From Rugalucina vietnamica (Eukaryota > Mollusca > Bivalvia > Lucinida > Lucinidae), in assembly GCA_964017185.1 (NCBI GenBank), contig OZ024870.1, positions 65,906,312 to 65,970,311 on the forward strand: 64,000 nt of DNA, written 5' to 3'. Each line of letters opens with the position of its first letter. Within the stretch, counting starts at the first letter, position 1. The position numbers and the translations under genes are program-made. Positions 1-10,162 of the stretch are shown in pieces. The notes under the pieces are model-generated. The model saw nothing but the letters and a program-made list of their open reading frames with translations, did no database searches and was not told where the DNA came from.

Positions 1-238
1 ACATTGATGAAAAATTATGAAGTATTCATTGACAATTATACAATTGAAATGAAATACGATCAAGCCCCAAGACCCCCAAGAAAGCTTGTTCAACACTTTT
101 CGAACTCAGTAAAAGAATTAAGGGACACCAAAATTCTAGAACAAAGAACCGCTGGCTAGCTAACCCATGAGCGAGGTCGTCAGACATAATCTAACAAATA
201 ACTAAAACTCAATACTGATCAAACTATCTTCCAGCCAT

Positions 239-1217
239 TCAAATACCGGAAAGCATGGCTTTTGAGACCTGAAGCCTAGCCCTCAAGTCAGGTTCCAAAT
301 AAGACTGATAAGCATTAGAACGCCAGTGTCCATGCAATTTAAGGGTATCCGCATCTAAACCCACGGAGTGGCCATGTGTGCAGCCTCCCCGGCGAAAACT
401 GTGCATGGCGAAGGATTTAGGATTGTAACCCAACTTGAGGAGGCAGGCTTTCAGAAAATCATTTAAAATTGGGTAAATTAAAGGCTTCAGTGAACCATCG
501 CCAGCCGGAATCAGGAATGCTGGGCATGATAAACCGGCAGGAAAGGTTATAACCATTGTCCTCAAAGCTGCTACTGGACACAGCTTAGTACTCTGCTCTG
601 CCGCTAAAGGCAAAACATAGGAATGTTCCTTATAATTGTCTGTTTTTGATGATCGAATCGTTAAGAGAGCTGCATCACGCAAAATCAGTAAATCTCGCCT
701 GCGCAAAAAAATGACCTTTACCTGAATTTGCTTGGGTGTAAGAATCAGCCACAAGATTTGATTTCCGCAGAAAAGAGAAAAAGGCAACTGTAAAAACAGT
801 CCAACAAACTAAATGTAATGGAATAGTGAAATCCATGATGCCATAAAGATCTTGCAGAATGTTTGGAGTGATGGGCAATTTTGGAGCCGGAGGCGAGCAA
901 CTGATTCTGCGTAAACCAGCCAAAGTGGTTTTCACTTGTAAAAATTGCGTTGGATTGAAATCTATACCATAACATGCATGAAGCAATTTCACATGGCTGA
1001 CTAGTGTGGTTAGAGTCTGATGTGATTTGATGTGCCGTGACATAAATTGAATAAAACAAGCTAAATCTTGCGCAGATACTGGAACTGCCTGCACTTGAAA
1101 ATAATAACAAAATGACAAATACGCCTTCCAATGATTATGAATGTTCTTTACGGTTCCTTCCGCAAATGCATGTCTCTGTGTTGCAATGCTCTCCTGCTGT
1201 AAGGCCTTCCACTGCAT
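239..1217 (-). pseudogene. Tyrosine recombinase (YR) of the DIRS-like element, frameshifted
   Basis: Two overlapping minus-strand frames together make one recombinase. The upstream part (ATG at 1215-1217) holds a SAM-like core-binding region and the first catalytic Arg in FSFLRKSN. The downstream frame (from about 700 to 239) holds the H-x-x-R box (HSFRRGG), then HGHWR and the tyrosine in YQSYL, completing the R-H-R-Y set. The two halves are in different frames, and the shift lies near a run of seven A at about 705-711, so a one-base indel (biological or a sequencing error) is the simplest cause. The frame also opens upstream of the ATG, through a pyrimidine-rich stretch ending in CAG at 1226-1228. 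Confidence 0.8.
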
Positions 1218-1462
1218 TGTTGGATCTGCAAAAAATGTAGAACCAAAATACAGCACAAAGCATTACACGCCCTGTAACCACATATCTTTTGAACACAATA
1301 GGCCTTTTGAACCTAAACATCTGAAAGCCTTCTGGCTAGTAATAAGTACTTGTAAAATAGTAAACAAAATCTGACTTCCTTACAGATCTGTGTTATTAGC
1401 TATAACCTGAAACCGTTTTTTTTTTATTGTCATGTAAAGAATTGAAATCCCATATTCCAAGC

Positions 1463-3475
1463 CTACCAGTCGTGCTGAAAATGGAACAACAAAGGCTTGT
1501 AAGGTAGTAAAACCATATCTGGGTGCTCACGAAAGAATTCGGCCAATCTACCCCTACTCAAATTATCCGCTGCACGGTTGGTAGCCCCAGAAATATGTGA
1601 TGCTCTGATATCAAATTCACACTGAGCAGCTATGTACAGCAATTCCCTTGCACATTTGTTCAAGAATTGAGATCTGGATCTTCCATAATTGATAACATTC
1701 GCTGACACCTCATTATCACATTGTACTATAATCCGCTGGCCGGTCCAGCCACGTCCCCATAATTTACAAGCAACCACAATTGTTAAGAGTTCAAGGCAAT
1801 TTATATCTAGATTTTGCTCCAGAATAAATCCTGGGAAATGCCAGGAAAAACACTCTTGATTGCATACGACCCCACATTGAGTCAAACAGGAATCTGTTTG
1901 GAAAATTTGCCCCGGATTGGAAAAATGTAAATCTCCGAGAACCGAGACCCCATTATACTGTTCCATGAATCTTTGCCACCAAAATATGTCCGCCTTAAAG
2001 GCTTGAGAAATACGGATTTTGTCATTGTTATGTTAAATAGACCTTAAAACCTCTAGCATTCTAGATATAAATAGCCTACCAGGCCTGACACATTTCGCGA
2101 CAAACTGTAATTTACCAATTAAACTTTGTATTTCACGTTTTGACGCAAACTTTTTCTTACTATTCCACAACTTAAGTTCATCTAAAATCTGCTGTAATCG
2201 TTCGGGTGTAACCTCCATGGTCATATTCAGTGTATTGAACAAGACACCCAGAAATATCATAATCTGCGTGGGGAATATAGCCTTATCTGCAGACTCTTGC
2301 AGACCTAAATCTGATAACAATTGTTTCAATTCATAGAATTGGGAAACTGCATCTTGAAAGCGTTTATTCGCGGATGCAAAATCATCTAAATAATTAATGA
2401 GCGAATGTCCCTGTTGACCGAACATATATGACACTGCATTAGTAGTTCTCTGACATGCCATGGCTGCAGAAGCCAAACCGAAGGGAAGACGTGTGTCTAT
2501 GTAATACATCCCGTCCCAATGAAATCCGAGTAATCTATAATCGAAGGGATCTGTAGGGATCTGTCTATATGCCCGCGCTAAATCGAGGCGAAACAAATAG
2601 CAGCCAACCCCTTCCTCCTTGATTAATGCTGCTAAGGTATCTACCGTAGGATATGATAAATGGAATGGTTTGCCAAGATATTCATCACGCGGAATGCCAC
2701 TATTCACAGAATGTTCTGGTGGGAAACTTAAGTCAATAACCACTCTCCGCTTGGTTGTGTTTCTAGAATCCTTTGGTACAGTTTGTAGGGGTGAAGTTAC
2801 AAAATGACCATTAAAGGGCTTAAAATGATAAGGGCCAGAAATTGCCCCAAATTGTATCTCAGAATTTATATAGTCGTTCACCACAGTTCCATACTTATAA
2901 GCCGAGGGATGATTATCATAACTGTACAATGGAATATCTGAACTGGTGTAATTCACTGGCCAACCGTACTGTAAAAAATCACAAATTACTTTGTCATGGT
3001 AATCATCGAGGCGTTGCAGCCATGTGACAATCTTTAAAGAAGTCTGAAGCGGAATGCGGGCACCCTGAAAATTATATTTTCCGGTCCTATAAACTGCTAA
3101 ATGCACGCAACTGGCACATGCACAAGAATCTTCAAAATTATGAGATTGATTATCAGGTAAGGCAGTAAAATTGTTATGCTCGAAATCACTCTGAAGCTCC
3201 GATTGTTCATGTTCAGTGCTCTGATGAGGCAGAGCCTCTACGCTCCTATAAACAGGTTCTGATTGACAATCAACTACACTGTCGTAAATTGCGGAATGCT
3301 CATAGTCATGCTCTTGCTCAAAAACAAACGTGTGATCCGAGGACCACTGCTCAGGTTTAACATGCTCTAAAAAGTTAACATCTTGCAATTGCTCTGGCTC
3401 TAAACGCGAAATTTGTGATGAATGCTCTGTATTTACATGCTCGTTAAGCTCTAAAGTGTCTGGTGACTCAGCGAG
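1463..3475 (-). pseudogene. Reverse transcriptase-RNase H of the DIRS-like element, one in-frame stop
   Basis: The RT frame is open from 3475 (just after a TGA) to a TAA at 2033-2035 and has no early ATG, so it is probably expressed by readthrough or frameshifting after gag. Visible RT blocks are LDLARAYRQIP, the LPFGL box and the catalytic YLDD within INYLDDFASA. RNase H follows in the same frame: ELLTIVV, a central D in VQCDNEV, and the terminal SHISGATNRAADNLSRG block typical of DIRS elements. The linker right after the TAA keeps conserved-looking sequence (ADIFWWQRF) in the same frame, so RT and RNase H were one polypeptide and the TAA is a nonsense change. The N-terminal ~140 residues are acidic, His-rich and unassigned. 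Confidence 0.85.
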
Positions 3476-3487
3476 TCACATTTACGT

Positions 3488-4633
3488 TCAGGATGTCGGA
3501 AACATAAACCCTGTTTTGCTAATAGCACAAGACATGCAAACGTGCACTTTGTTACATGTTCGACCCTCCTTTGAATAAGCACACTCTGCTCCTTGAGTAT
3601 TATCTTCGTTAAAACTGCGACAGATTATGTTGAGCACTTTATCCTGGTCCTTCTCCGTTTTACGCGATTTATCGTCTTTCGTGTCAAGATCAATCCCGGA
3701 GTTGCCGGCGGTGGTTGCGAGTTGTGATAGATGTGACCAAGATGTTGACCAAGAGACAGCCCCTGTCTCTATACCCTGTAGCACACAATTATGTAGTTGT
3801 CTTGCCTGGGGCCAGCCACGGAGAATAGCCAAACTCATTAAATGTTTCAATAATACTAGTCGACACTGCTTCTCCTGTCGAGAAACATCCCCATCCGGTA
3901 ACAGAAGTATATTCACAAATCCAAAAATGAATGCCTCTAGGTCAATATTTGTGGCTTTTCTAGTTTTAGTACAATGCGATAGTTCACTGGTGAAGGCATG
4001 AGGCCAATAAATAATGCGTCTGACCAGCTCCTGCGAATCTAGATCCAGCCCCGATTTAATTTTGAGTTTACCTGAGGCTTCCTTAACCGTGTCCTGAACC
4101 AACTGTCTATAAAACGTTTCCCTGTCTTTGGACTGGCCTCCCAATGGGAGTTCATTTAGGTCTGCTTCCACACGCTGCATCAGTCCTGGAAGCTGATACA
4201 AATCATTAAGCGAATTGACTGAATTATCCTGTGGCTGGGTACGGTTAGTCTTAGGCACTGGTAAACTAAGGGCAGAAGGAGATTTAACTGCAAGCTCCCT
4301 AGCAGCTTCTTGCTGAGGCTGAGGTTGTTTTGAGTCAGTAATCTTGCTCTCAAGGATTTTCATTTTAAGATCAATCTCTTGTGATAATTTGGCCACCTGG
4401 GCAGCTAATTCAGAGTTCTTTATTCTAGAGGCGTTTGGGACAGTCTTGGGGCGGGCGCCAGTCCCGGTATTCACAGTTATTCCTGGTGTATTGTTTATAT
4501 CATTCCCTGCGCCCGACCACATGGGAGCAATTCCCGACCCTTGCGAAGCCATGGTTCTGTTAACTGGCGTATTTGCGAATTGATCCTCGGTGTTAAGCGT
4601 GGTGTAATCGTCGAAACTCAAGTCTGATATCAT
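3488..4633 (-). CDS. Gag-like protein of the DIRS-like element
   Basis: An intact minus-strand ORF of about 380 residues from the ATG at 4631-4633. It sits immediately upstream of RT in the same frame and is separated from it by closely spaced stops. The N-terminal third is low-complexity with a short coiled-coil-like stretch (AAQVAKLSQEIDLKMKILE). The middle (LDSQELVRRIIYWPHAFTSEL...) resembles the capsid-like region of DIRS ORF1 proteins, and the C-terminus is Cys/His-rich (CAYSKEGRTCNKVHVCMSC), consistent with a nucleic-acid-binding finger. The frame is open beyond the ATG to about 4699 but without another ATG. The role is inferred from position. Confidence 0.7.
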   Translation of the reverse strand: MISDLSFDDYTTLNTEDQFANTPVNRTMASQGSGIAPMWSGAGNDINNTPGITVNTGTGARPKTVPNASRIKNSELAAQVAKLSQEIDLKMKILESKITDSKQPQPQQEAARELAVKSPSALSLPVPKTNRTQPQDNSVNSLNDLYQLPGLMQRVEADLNELPLGGQSKDRETFYRQLVQDTVKEASGKLKIKSGLDLDSQELVRRIIYWPHAFTSELSHCTKTRKATNIDLEAFIFGFVNILLLPDGDVSRQEKQCRLVLLKHLMSLAILRGWPQARQLHNCVLQGIETGAVSWSTSWSHLSQLATTAGNSGIDLDTKDDKSRKTEKDQDKVLNIICRSFNEDNTQGAECAYSKEGRTCNKVHVCMSCAISKTGFMFPTS

Positions 4634-5120
4634 TGCTCCTCTTCGAATGCACAAAAAGTCTGTCACACGCCAAGCAAGCGGAATAAAGCTCAAAATCAAA
4701 AGTCAGATTGACAAGCACATGTCCTCCATTGAAGAACTTAATAACGGATAAGCTCCCCTTGCTAAGAACGGTTACTCTAAGAGGTATAAAATTAACTCCC
4801 TTACACCCACGTGACCAATAGGAAAACGAAAGTAGGGGTCGTCTCCCCAATAATTAATGACTTTCGCTTGAAAGACCACCTTGCAGCAATGGCGTTCACC
4901 AAAACTAGACAAAAGTGATGTTTTTCACAGCGAGTATTCTTGAATCACGCTCGTTTTAAAATAAAAACAAATAAAAACTACATCACTATTGACTTTGACA
5001 ACGATTTATTTACATTTGACGTCACATCCGTAATATGCACAACGTCACAAGGGTTAAAGCACGGTACCAGGTCACGTTACCGGTAAAAGGATAAAATCGG
5101 AGTATGTAAGAAAAAGAATC
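4634..5120. other. 5' flank of the DIRS-like element, no gene seen
   Basis: AT-rich sequence holding the presumed 5' untranslated region of the DIRS-like element, then unassigned DNA. No ORF resembling a known protein and no clear terminal repeat was seen. Confidence 0.5.
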
Positions 5121-5262
5121 GATCATGGGTGCCCAGTGGAGCAAGGAAAATCCCAACCCTCGGGTCCACCGTTCCAGTGGGAAACTCGGCGAGCCTCGTT
5201 TCCCACTGGAACGGGTGGACCCTCGGGTTGGGATTTTCCTATCTCCACTGGACACCCATGAT
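5121..5262. repeat. Long near-perfect palindrome (foldback FB1)
   Basis: Two arms of about 70 bases pair with only a few mismatches around a centre rich in CTCGG. The arms carry the blocks ACCCTCGGG and, next to the centre, GAAAC/TCGG. It lies in the intron before the first visible ITIH-like exon. At 5269-5323 it is followed by half of a second palindrome that matches the left arm of the one at 41943-42058 and stops at that palindrome's centre. Confidence 0.85.
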
Positions 5263-5525
5263 GGATTCTATTTTTCTTATTTTGCTCCAAAACATAGATT
5301 GTGGTACTCTTTGAACCGCCTCGTCTCAATTTTTACAACTTCTGTATATTAAATGGGCGTGTTTGAGTAAGGAGTGGATGAATGATGCTGCTCAGTCAGT
5401 TTTCAGGATTCTCTGAATGCATAAACTTCTCTCTGATTGCGCCATTTCCTGATTATTGCTTACCTTTAGCTTTTATGTCATCCAGTACATGTATGCCATT
5501 TTTCTTAACTTTTTTCTCCCCAAAG

Positions 5526-5656
5526 ATTCAGATTCGGACCCGAAATTGTAGTAGAGCGACACCTCCGGTCACACAAGAAGAACCCAGATGTGGATTTCCT
5601 CAACATGAATATTAGAAACGAGGATGAGTTCAGCAGGCAAACTACGGGACTGTTAG
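5526..5656 (+). CDS. ITIH-like protein, penultimate exon
   Basis: Reads RHLRSHKKNPDVDFLNMN and later SRQTTGLLGQF across the junction to the next exon. This resembles the C-terminal domain of inter-alpha-trypsin inhibitor heavy chains, where a ...HP..DFL.FY... segment precedes the hallmark THGLLGQF. The acceptor is TTCTCCCCAAAG and the donor GTTAGT. The exon starts with the last base of a codon and ends in phase 1, which matches the next exon. ITIH proteins are secreted vWA-domain proteins that bind hyaluronan or proteases. The vWA and N-terminal exons must lie left of the window or have been displaced: the DIRS-like element fills the space upstream. Confidence 0.55.
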
Positions 5657-6117
5657 GTTAGTGAAACTTTAGCCCTATCAGATCACTTTATTATTCTTTT
5701 TCTTGTGTTTTGCCACGGAATAAGAATGTTGATTATACAGTAATTTTGCCCAGATCCGAATCACTTTTTGAAAGTGGTTTCCAAATAATTGCTCTGGACA
5801 AATAAGGTTTCGACCACACCATTTCAAAATTCGAAACCAGGCAAATAGTTGTATCCTTCATTATGTATAAAGTAACACATGATGATCGGCTCTCCTTCAT
5901 CTGATACTGTATAAAAAGTAAAATGTTCTCTATATTTTACACTATTTCAGAGCTTTGTGTTTAACTAAATTTAAGAGTACAATTTTATCAATAGCGGCAT
6001 TTTTTCGAGGACTTCAAAAATGAAATTTTCACACGCAGCTTACTAAGTCTTAGGTCCTCTCCGCCTGAAAGTAAAGATCAGTAAGGTACATGTAAGTTCG
6101 TTGCTCTTCATTTGCAG

Positions 6118-6401
6118 GTCAGTTCGTGAATGGTCACCAACAGATACTTCTGAAGAAGCAATGGCACAACAACAAAACCGGCAAAACTCTGGCTGAGTTC
6201 CGAACCAATACCCGTTCTGCGCATGCCAAAGATGGCGACGCCAGAGAGACCTCTCTGACGCACGTGTTCCGAGCAAACCTGGTGAACCGCACCGAAATGA
6301 TAGAACAGAACAAAGAGTTGTGTTGGATGGTGTATTCCAAGTATTATCGCATCCTGTTCGGAGATACCGGACAGTTTGAAGTGAATGGTCTGGATGGTTG
6401 A
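6118..6401 (+). CDS. ITIH-like protein, terminal exon
   Basis: The acceptor TCATTTGCAG at 6117 opens a phase-1 exon that completes GLLGQF and runs to a TGA at 6399-6401 (about 94 residues). The end, CWMVYSKYYRILFG, lines up in style with the CWFVHN segment near the end of ITIH proteins, and the exon is highly charged with no membrane segment. The matching phase and the GLLGQF motif spanning the junction support joining it to the exon at 5526. The family call is from recollected motif similarity, not a search; another vWA-type secreted protein is the main alternative. No AATAAA was seen close downstream. Confidence 0.55.
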
Positions 6402-6825
6402 ATCGCAGTATACCCGTGTGATCCAAAAGCAGTCTCACGTTTGAGTCAGCAGAGATCATCTACATTGGACGTGGCATTTTCTAGGAATTTGTCTTATTCA
6501 ATGGCTTTGTAAACATTTACGTCTTAATCTATAGTCGAGGGATTTTTAAGTCAGCCAGAATGTGATTTGGCAAGTCTTTACAGCTCACAGTTTCAAAAAA
6601 TCATTCATGAATCATGCTTCATTAATCTAAGTCGCCATGAATATACATGCATCTATCGTTTCGTGAACTTTTTGCTGCTTAAACATTGATAGGTACATCC
6701 CATTTTCCAGTTAATTGGGCTATTTGCTCTTGTTCACAAACAAGTTATGTCGTTGAAAGTATTTCCTCCATTCAGCAAAAACAAAATTATGAATGAAATA
6801 GCTGCAAAAGGAAATGCTTATAAAC
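6402..6825. other. 3' flank of the ITIH-like gene, no gene seen
   Basis: AT-rich, likely 3' untranslated then intergenic DNA. Nothing recognisable before the MITE that follows. Confidence 0.4.
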
Positions 6826-7059
6826 GAGCCGCCGCATGGGAAAACCAACAATCTGCATAGGCGAAAACAAAGACGCAGATCAGCTTCGCGGTAACCGCGA
6901 AGCTGATCAGCGCCTTTGTTTTCGCTACTCGGATAGTACAATTCCTCTTCTACTTAAATCCGAAATTTCAAGCTTCTAGCTCTTTTCTGTTCGTGTACAG
7001 GCCGGTTTGTGTCGGACCTGGTCGGAACCCAAATTGTTGGTTTTCCCACGCACAGGCTC
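6826..7059. repeat. GAGCC-ended MITE, copy 1, with internal hairpin
   Basis: About 234 bases running from GAGCCGCCGCATGGGAAAAC to an inverted version (GTTTTCCCACGCACAGGCTC). It contains a 65-base palindrome at 6861-6925 (GCGAAAACAAAG ... CTTTGTTTTCGC) whose tip is GCGGTAACCGC. The same unit recurs at 38785, 43527, 44156, 44396 (reverse) and, damaged, 48045. It has no coding capacity of its own; reading frames through it are translation artefacts. Confidence 0.85.
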
Positions 7060-8322
7060 AAATGTTTATAAACATGTACAACAACACAAGTTGACAGGTG
7101 ATTAGTGTAGACTAATTACTTCAAAGTGTCGTCATGATAAAACCTCGTTTAGCAATTGAAAGAGCATAGACACATCTACATATACCGACCTGTGATTTTG
7201 ACGGTTTTGTATAGCTCTTTGCCTGTCAAAGGTCCCGCCCCCCGGGTCCCGCCCCCACCTGCGTCAAGCTTAGCTGGCTATACAAAGCTCTAGGTAGATA
7301 TACGATTTCCTGTGTTTGTGGTTAGATGTTCTTGACCATGTCCTTGAAGTGCCTTCCCTGACATTAAATACATCTATGATTCTTGTTTACCAAAGACTTT
7401 TGAAACTCCCACGTGCAATACTATAAAAATTGTCACATTTCCACATATGGACTCGTGAAAAGTCTGATGAAATTGTTGGTATGTTTGCTATTTTCTTATT
7501 CAAGTTTTGTCAAATAAACACAATTCGAATAATGAATAACCGCCATACATTTTCATTCATTTCATTTTTTCGACATTTATATTCATGTCTTTTAGATATT
7601 GAAAAAAAATAAGATTGAAAAACGGTGTGCCTATAATATCTTACTAATTTTATAAACTTTGAAATATAGCATTTTCAGTTACATAATTGGTATATAAAGC
7701 AATTTTCATTTACTTATATCCTAAATAGTAAAGGGTTTTAAAGGGATCCTTGTGGAACTCCCTTTAATATGCACATACATGTACATGTCTATTATGGTAC
7801 TTTGTATTTTCAACGATATTTTTGTAAAGCTGACTTGCTTTATCCCCTGTTACTTGTTCAGTTGGTCGCATCTAATTCAGAACGCATTTGTGTAAAATAA
7901 ATTGTTTAAACGTTTTAAATTACTAGACACGCCTAAAACATTTAGGTAGAAAATCCAAACGAACCATAGTTTTCTCGAGATCTACGCTGAAACTATTCAC
8001 TTGTTTTAACCTTTCCTAGATAGTGAAAAGTTTGGTAAAAAGCCTCAACGCCCGCGTTTAATCTTACAATTATAATTGTAAATATAATAACAACAAAGGG
8101 AATATTTCAGCTAAAGTGATTTAGCATGTCATTATCACCAAACACGCCTTCATGACTTGACGTTTTCATGTCCATCATGTAGCGGTCATCCGCTTGACCT
8201 TCAGATCTTGTTTATATTTGCTTTTTCAATGACCACTGGTCATTAATTGTTTACTAGATGGGTTAACTGAGAAATAAAAGTACATACAAAACTAAAAGAA
8301 CTTTGTTTGTCTAAAAGAACGG
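7060..8322. other. Intergenic stretch upstream of gene A
   Basis: AT-rich, no convincing exon on either strand. A small GC-rich island (about 7225-7262) is flanked by an imperfect inverted TATAGC/GCTATA sequence. The promoter of gene A should lie in the last few hundred bases; an A/T-rich AATAAAAG at about 8273 is a possible but weak TATA box. Confidence 0.4.
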
Positions 8323-8380
8323 ATGTTTAAGATAATGGGTGGAGTTGTTTGGTTCCTGCTGGCACTAGGCATAGCAATGG
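8323..8380 (+). CDS. Gene A exon 1: signal peptide
   Basis: From the ATG at 8323 (a second in-frame ATG follows at 8335) it encodes MFKIMGGVVWFLLALGIAMG, a short charged start followed by a hydrophobic core: a secretion signal. The donor GTAAGA at 8381 leaves phase 1, as does every other intron of this gene. The predicted product of the five exons is 478 residues, secreted. Confidence 0.8.
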
Positions 8381-8786
8381 GTAAGACTTAGTTTCAAACA
8401 TTACCAGAACTTATCGAAAATAGATTGATTTTATTTTTTCTTAAGCTAAAGTGTCGGTCGCACTGAATCGTAAGCAATCGTACGATTTTAAATTTATGGC
8501 TGCGCAAGTACATTATGTAAAATGTGTTCCAACGTGTTTATGCTTTTTTAATTTGCATATCGGCGCCTAAGAAACGGACATCAAATTAATATTTAGACAA
8601 TCATGTAGCGATCTTAAGCGCAGTGGGACCAACACTTTAGAAGGACAAAAGCTAATTAACGATTTTGTAATCTCAATTTTGAAAGGTCAACATGTAAATC
8701 AAATACATGAAACGATTCCGCTTAAAGCATATTGTTACCAGAAGAAAGAAATGAGTTCTCATTTTTATTTTGAATTGTTGTTTTAG
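8381..8786. other. Gene A intron 1
   Basis: A 406-base AT-rich intron between donor GTAAGA and acceptor TTGTTTTAG. No repeat or gene seen in it. Confidence 0.7.
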
Positions 8787-9686
8787 GCCAGCTTTCCACA
8801 GACTCACTCACAATTGTTACAACTAATACAAGTGATAATTCAACAAATTCTACAGTCGGAACTCTGGCTGAAAACAATGTCTCTACTGGTACTGTATCTT
8901 CGCCTTCGATCACAGCATCGTTAGACACATCAATAGGCACAACTTCAAGGGCAGAAATATCTTCAACTGCTGTCCAAAGTGATTCGGCGACGACGCCTTC
9001 AGAAAACACTGCCACCAGTACTCAGTCGTCAGCGAGTAGGTCGACAAGTGGGGCTGAGTCTTCGACCGCTAGCGCATTTACAACGGCTAATGCGTCACCC
9101 ACTTCACAATCTTCAGTTTCGATAGAAGAATCTACAAGCCTAATATCTACAACACTTATGGAACGGTCTACACCTGTTTCATCTGCAGTTACAAACGGAT
9201 ATACTTCTTCATCTACAGATATTCAGTCATCTGCTACTACAGATAGTCAGTTATCTACTTCTGCAAATGTCCAATCATCTACGTCTGCAAATGACCAGTT
9301 ATCTACCTCTACAAATTACCAGGAGACTTCTTCAGGTGGCCAGTCGTCTTCCTCTACAAATAGTCAGTCTTCTACTCCTGCAAATGAACAGCCATCTACT
9401 TCTGCAAATACTTTTTCATCTTCATCTACAAACGGGCTAGAATCTACTCCTAGAGACGGGCTTTCCCTTGATTCTTCACCTGTCTCTCCAACAGCTGTAA
9501 CATCTCCTGCCAGCTCATCAGTTTCGAGTGATTTTCCAGCATCGTCACCATCTACTGCTGTTCCAACATTGCGCATTGCCAGTACGGAAGCTCCTAAAAA
9601 AGCATGTGCCTCCATAGCCTGTCCTAACATATGCGATATGGGATATGAACTAGATGTAAATGGTTGCCAGACGTGCGACTGTAAAG
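8787..9686 (+). CDS. Gene A exon 2: Ser/Thr-rich mucin region plus first antistasin domain
   Basis: About 300 residues. The first ~265 are a Ser/Thr-rich, Cys-free stretch with degenerate repeats (STSANDQ, SSTNSQSSTP), expected to be heavily O-glycosylated. The end switches to a cysteine module, ACPNICDMGYELDVNGCQTC, then DCK, which matches the antistasin domain core (C..C...C..GYE.D..GC..C.C). Antistasin domains are small disulfide folds often found in protease inhibitors and matrix proteins. Donor GTAAGT at 9687, phase 1. With exons 3-5 the protein reads signal peptide, mucin, antistasin x2, Lustrin-type, WAP. This is a plausible secreted mucus, defence or shell-matrix protein; the biological role is inference. 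Confidence 0.8.
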
Positions 9687-10012
9687 GTAAGTACACATTG
9701 TCGAATTGTGCATGCATTTGAACACGCTGTGATTCTGTCCGTGATCTACGTTTTTACTGTTAACGTTTAACACTGAATATTTCTACCAGCAAACAGTTTT
9801 GTTTGTTCTGCTGCTTAACGTCGAAGTCAACAGCTGTGGTCATGTTTTGGCATCGTGTCTATTTTATGGGAAATCAAATCTACCTAAGGCCTGGTTTCCA
9901 CGGACAATTTTTCTTTGACAAAGTAGGTTTGTCGCAGACACATATGCTCATGTAAACTCAATTCTGTGTCAAAGTTTCATTGTCAAAAAGCAATATCTGT
10001 GACAAAGGTGAG

Positions 10013-10162
10013 CGAGCTTATAATACATGTATAAGAAGGTACAAGTAGGCAAAGGTCAGGAAAAGGCGCAATCAGAAAAAGATTCCCACTCCAAAAACCG
10101 AGGTGGGAAAAAACCAAACTAACAATCAGGTACTTATACCAAACATATCGTAAGCCGAATGA
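10013..10162 (-). repeat. Penelope 3' fragment, distal half
   Basis: Reverse complement of the 3' end of the Penelope element at 52809-54971, from its terminal ACTTGTACCTT to the CGGCTTACG block. The remainder resumes at 12741, so this one insertion was split by the element at 10163-12740. Confidence 0.85.

Larger units (their letters stand above)
200..4900 (-). mobile_element. DIRS/Ngaro-like tyrosine-recombinase retrotransposon, degraded
   Basis: The minus strand reads, in order, a gag-like ORF, a reverse transcriptase, an RNase H and a tyrosine recombinase. This order, with a recombinase instead of an integrase, is diagnostic of DIRS-order elements; with no methyltransferase domain visible it fits the Ngaro type best. 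Such elements insert a circular DNA copy by recombination and make no target-site duplication. I could not find the split direct or inverted terminal repeats expected of the group, so the outer limits are approximate. At least two lesions (an in-frame TAA between RT and RNase H, a frameshift in the recombinase) make this copy inactive as it stands. Confidence 0.85.
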
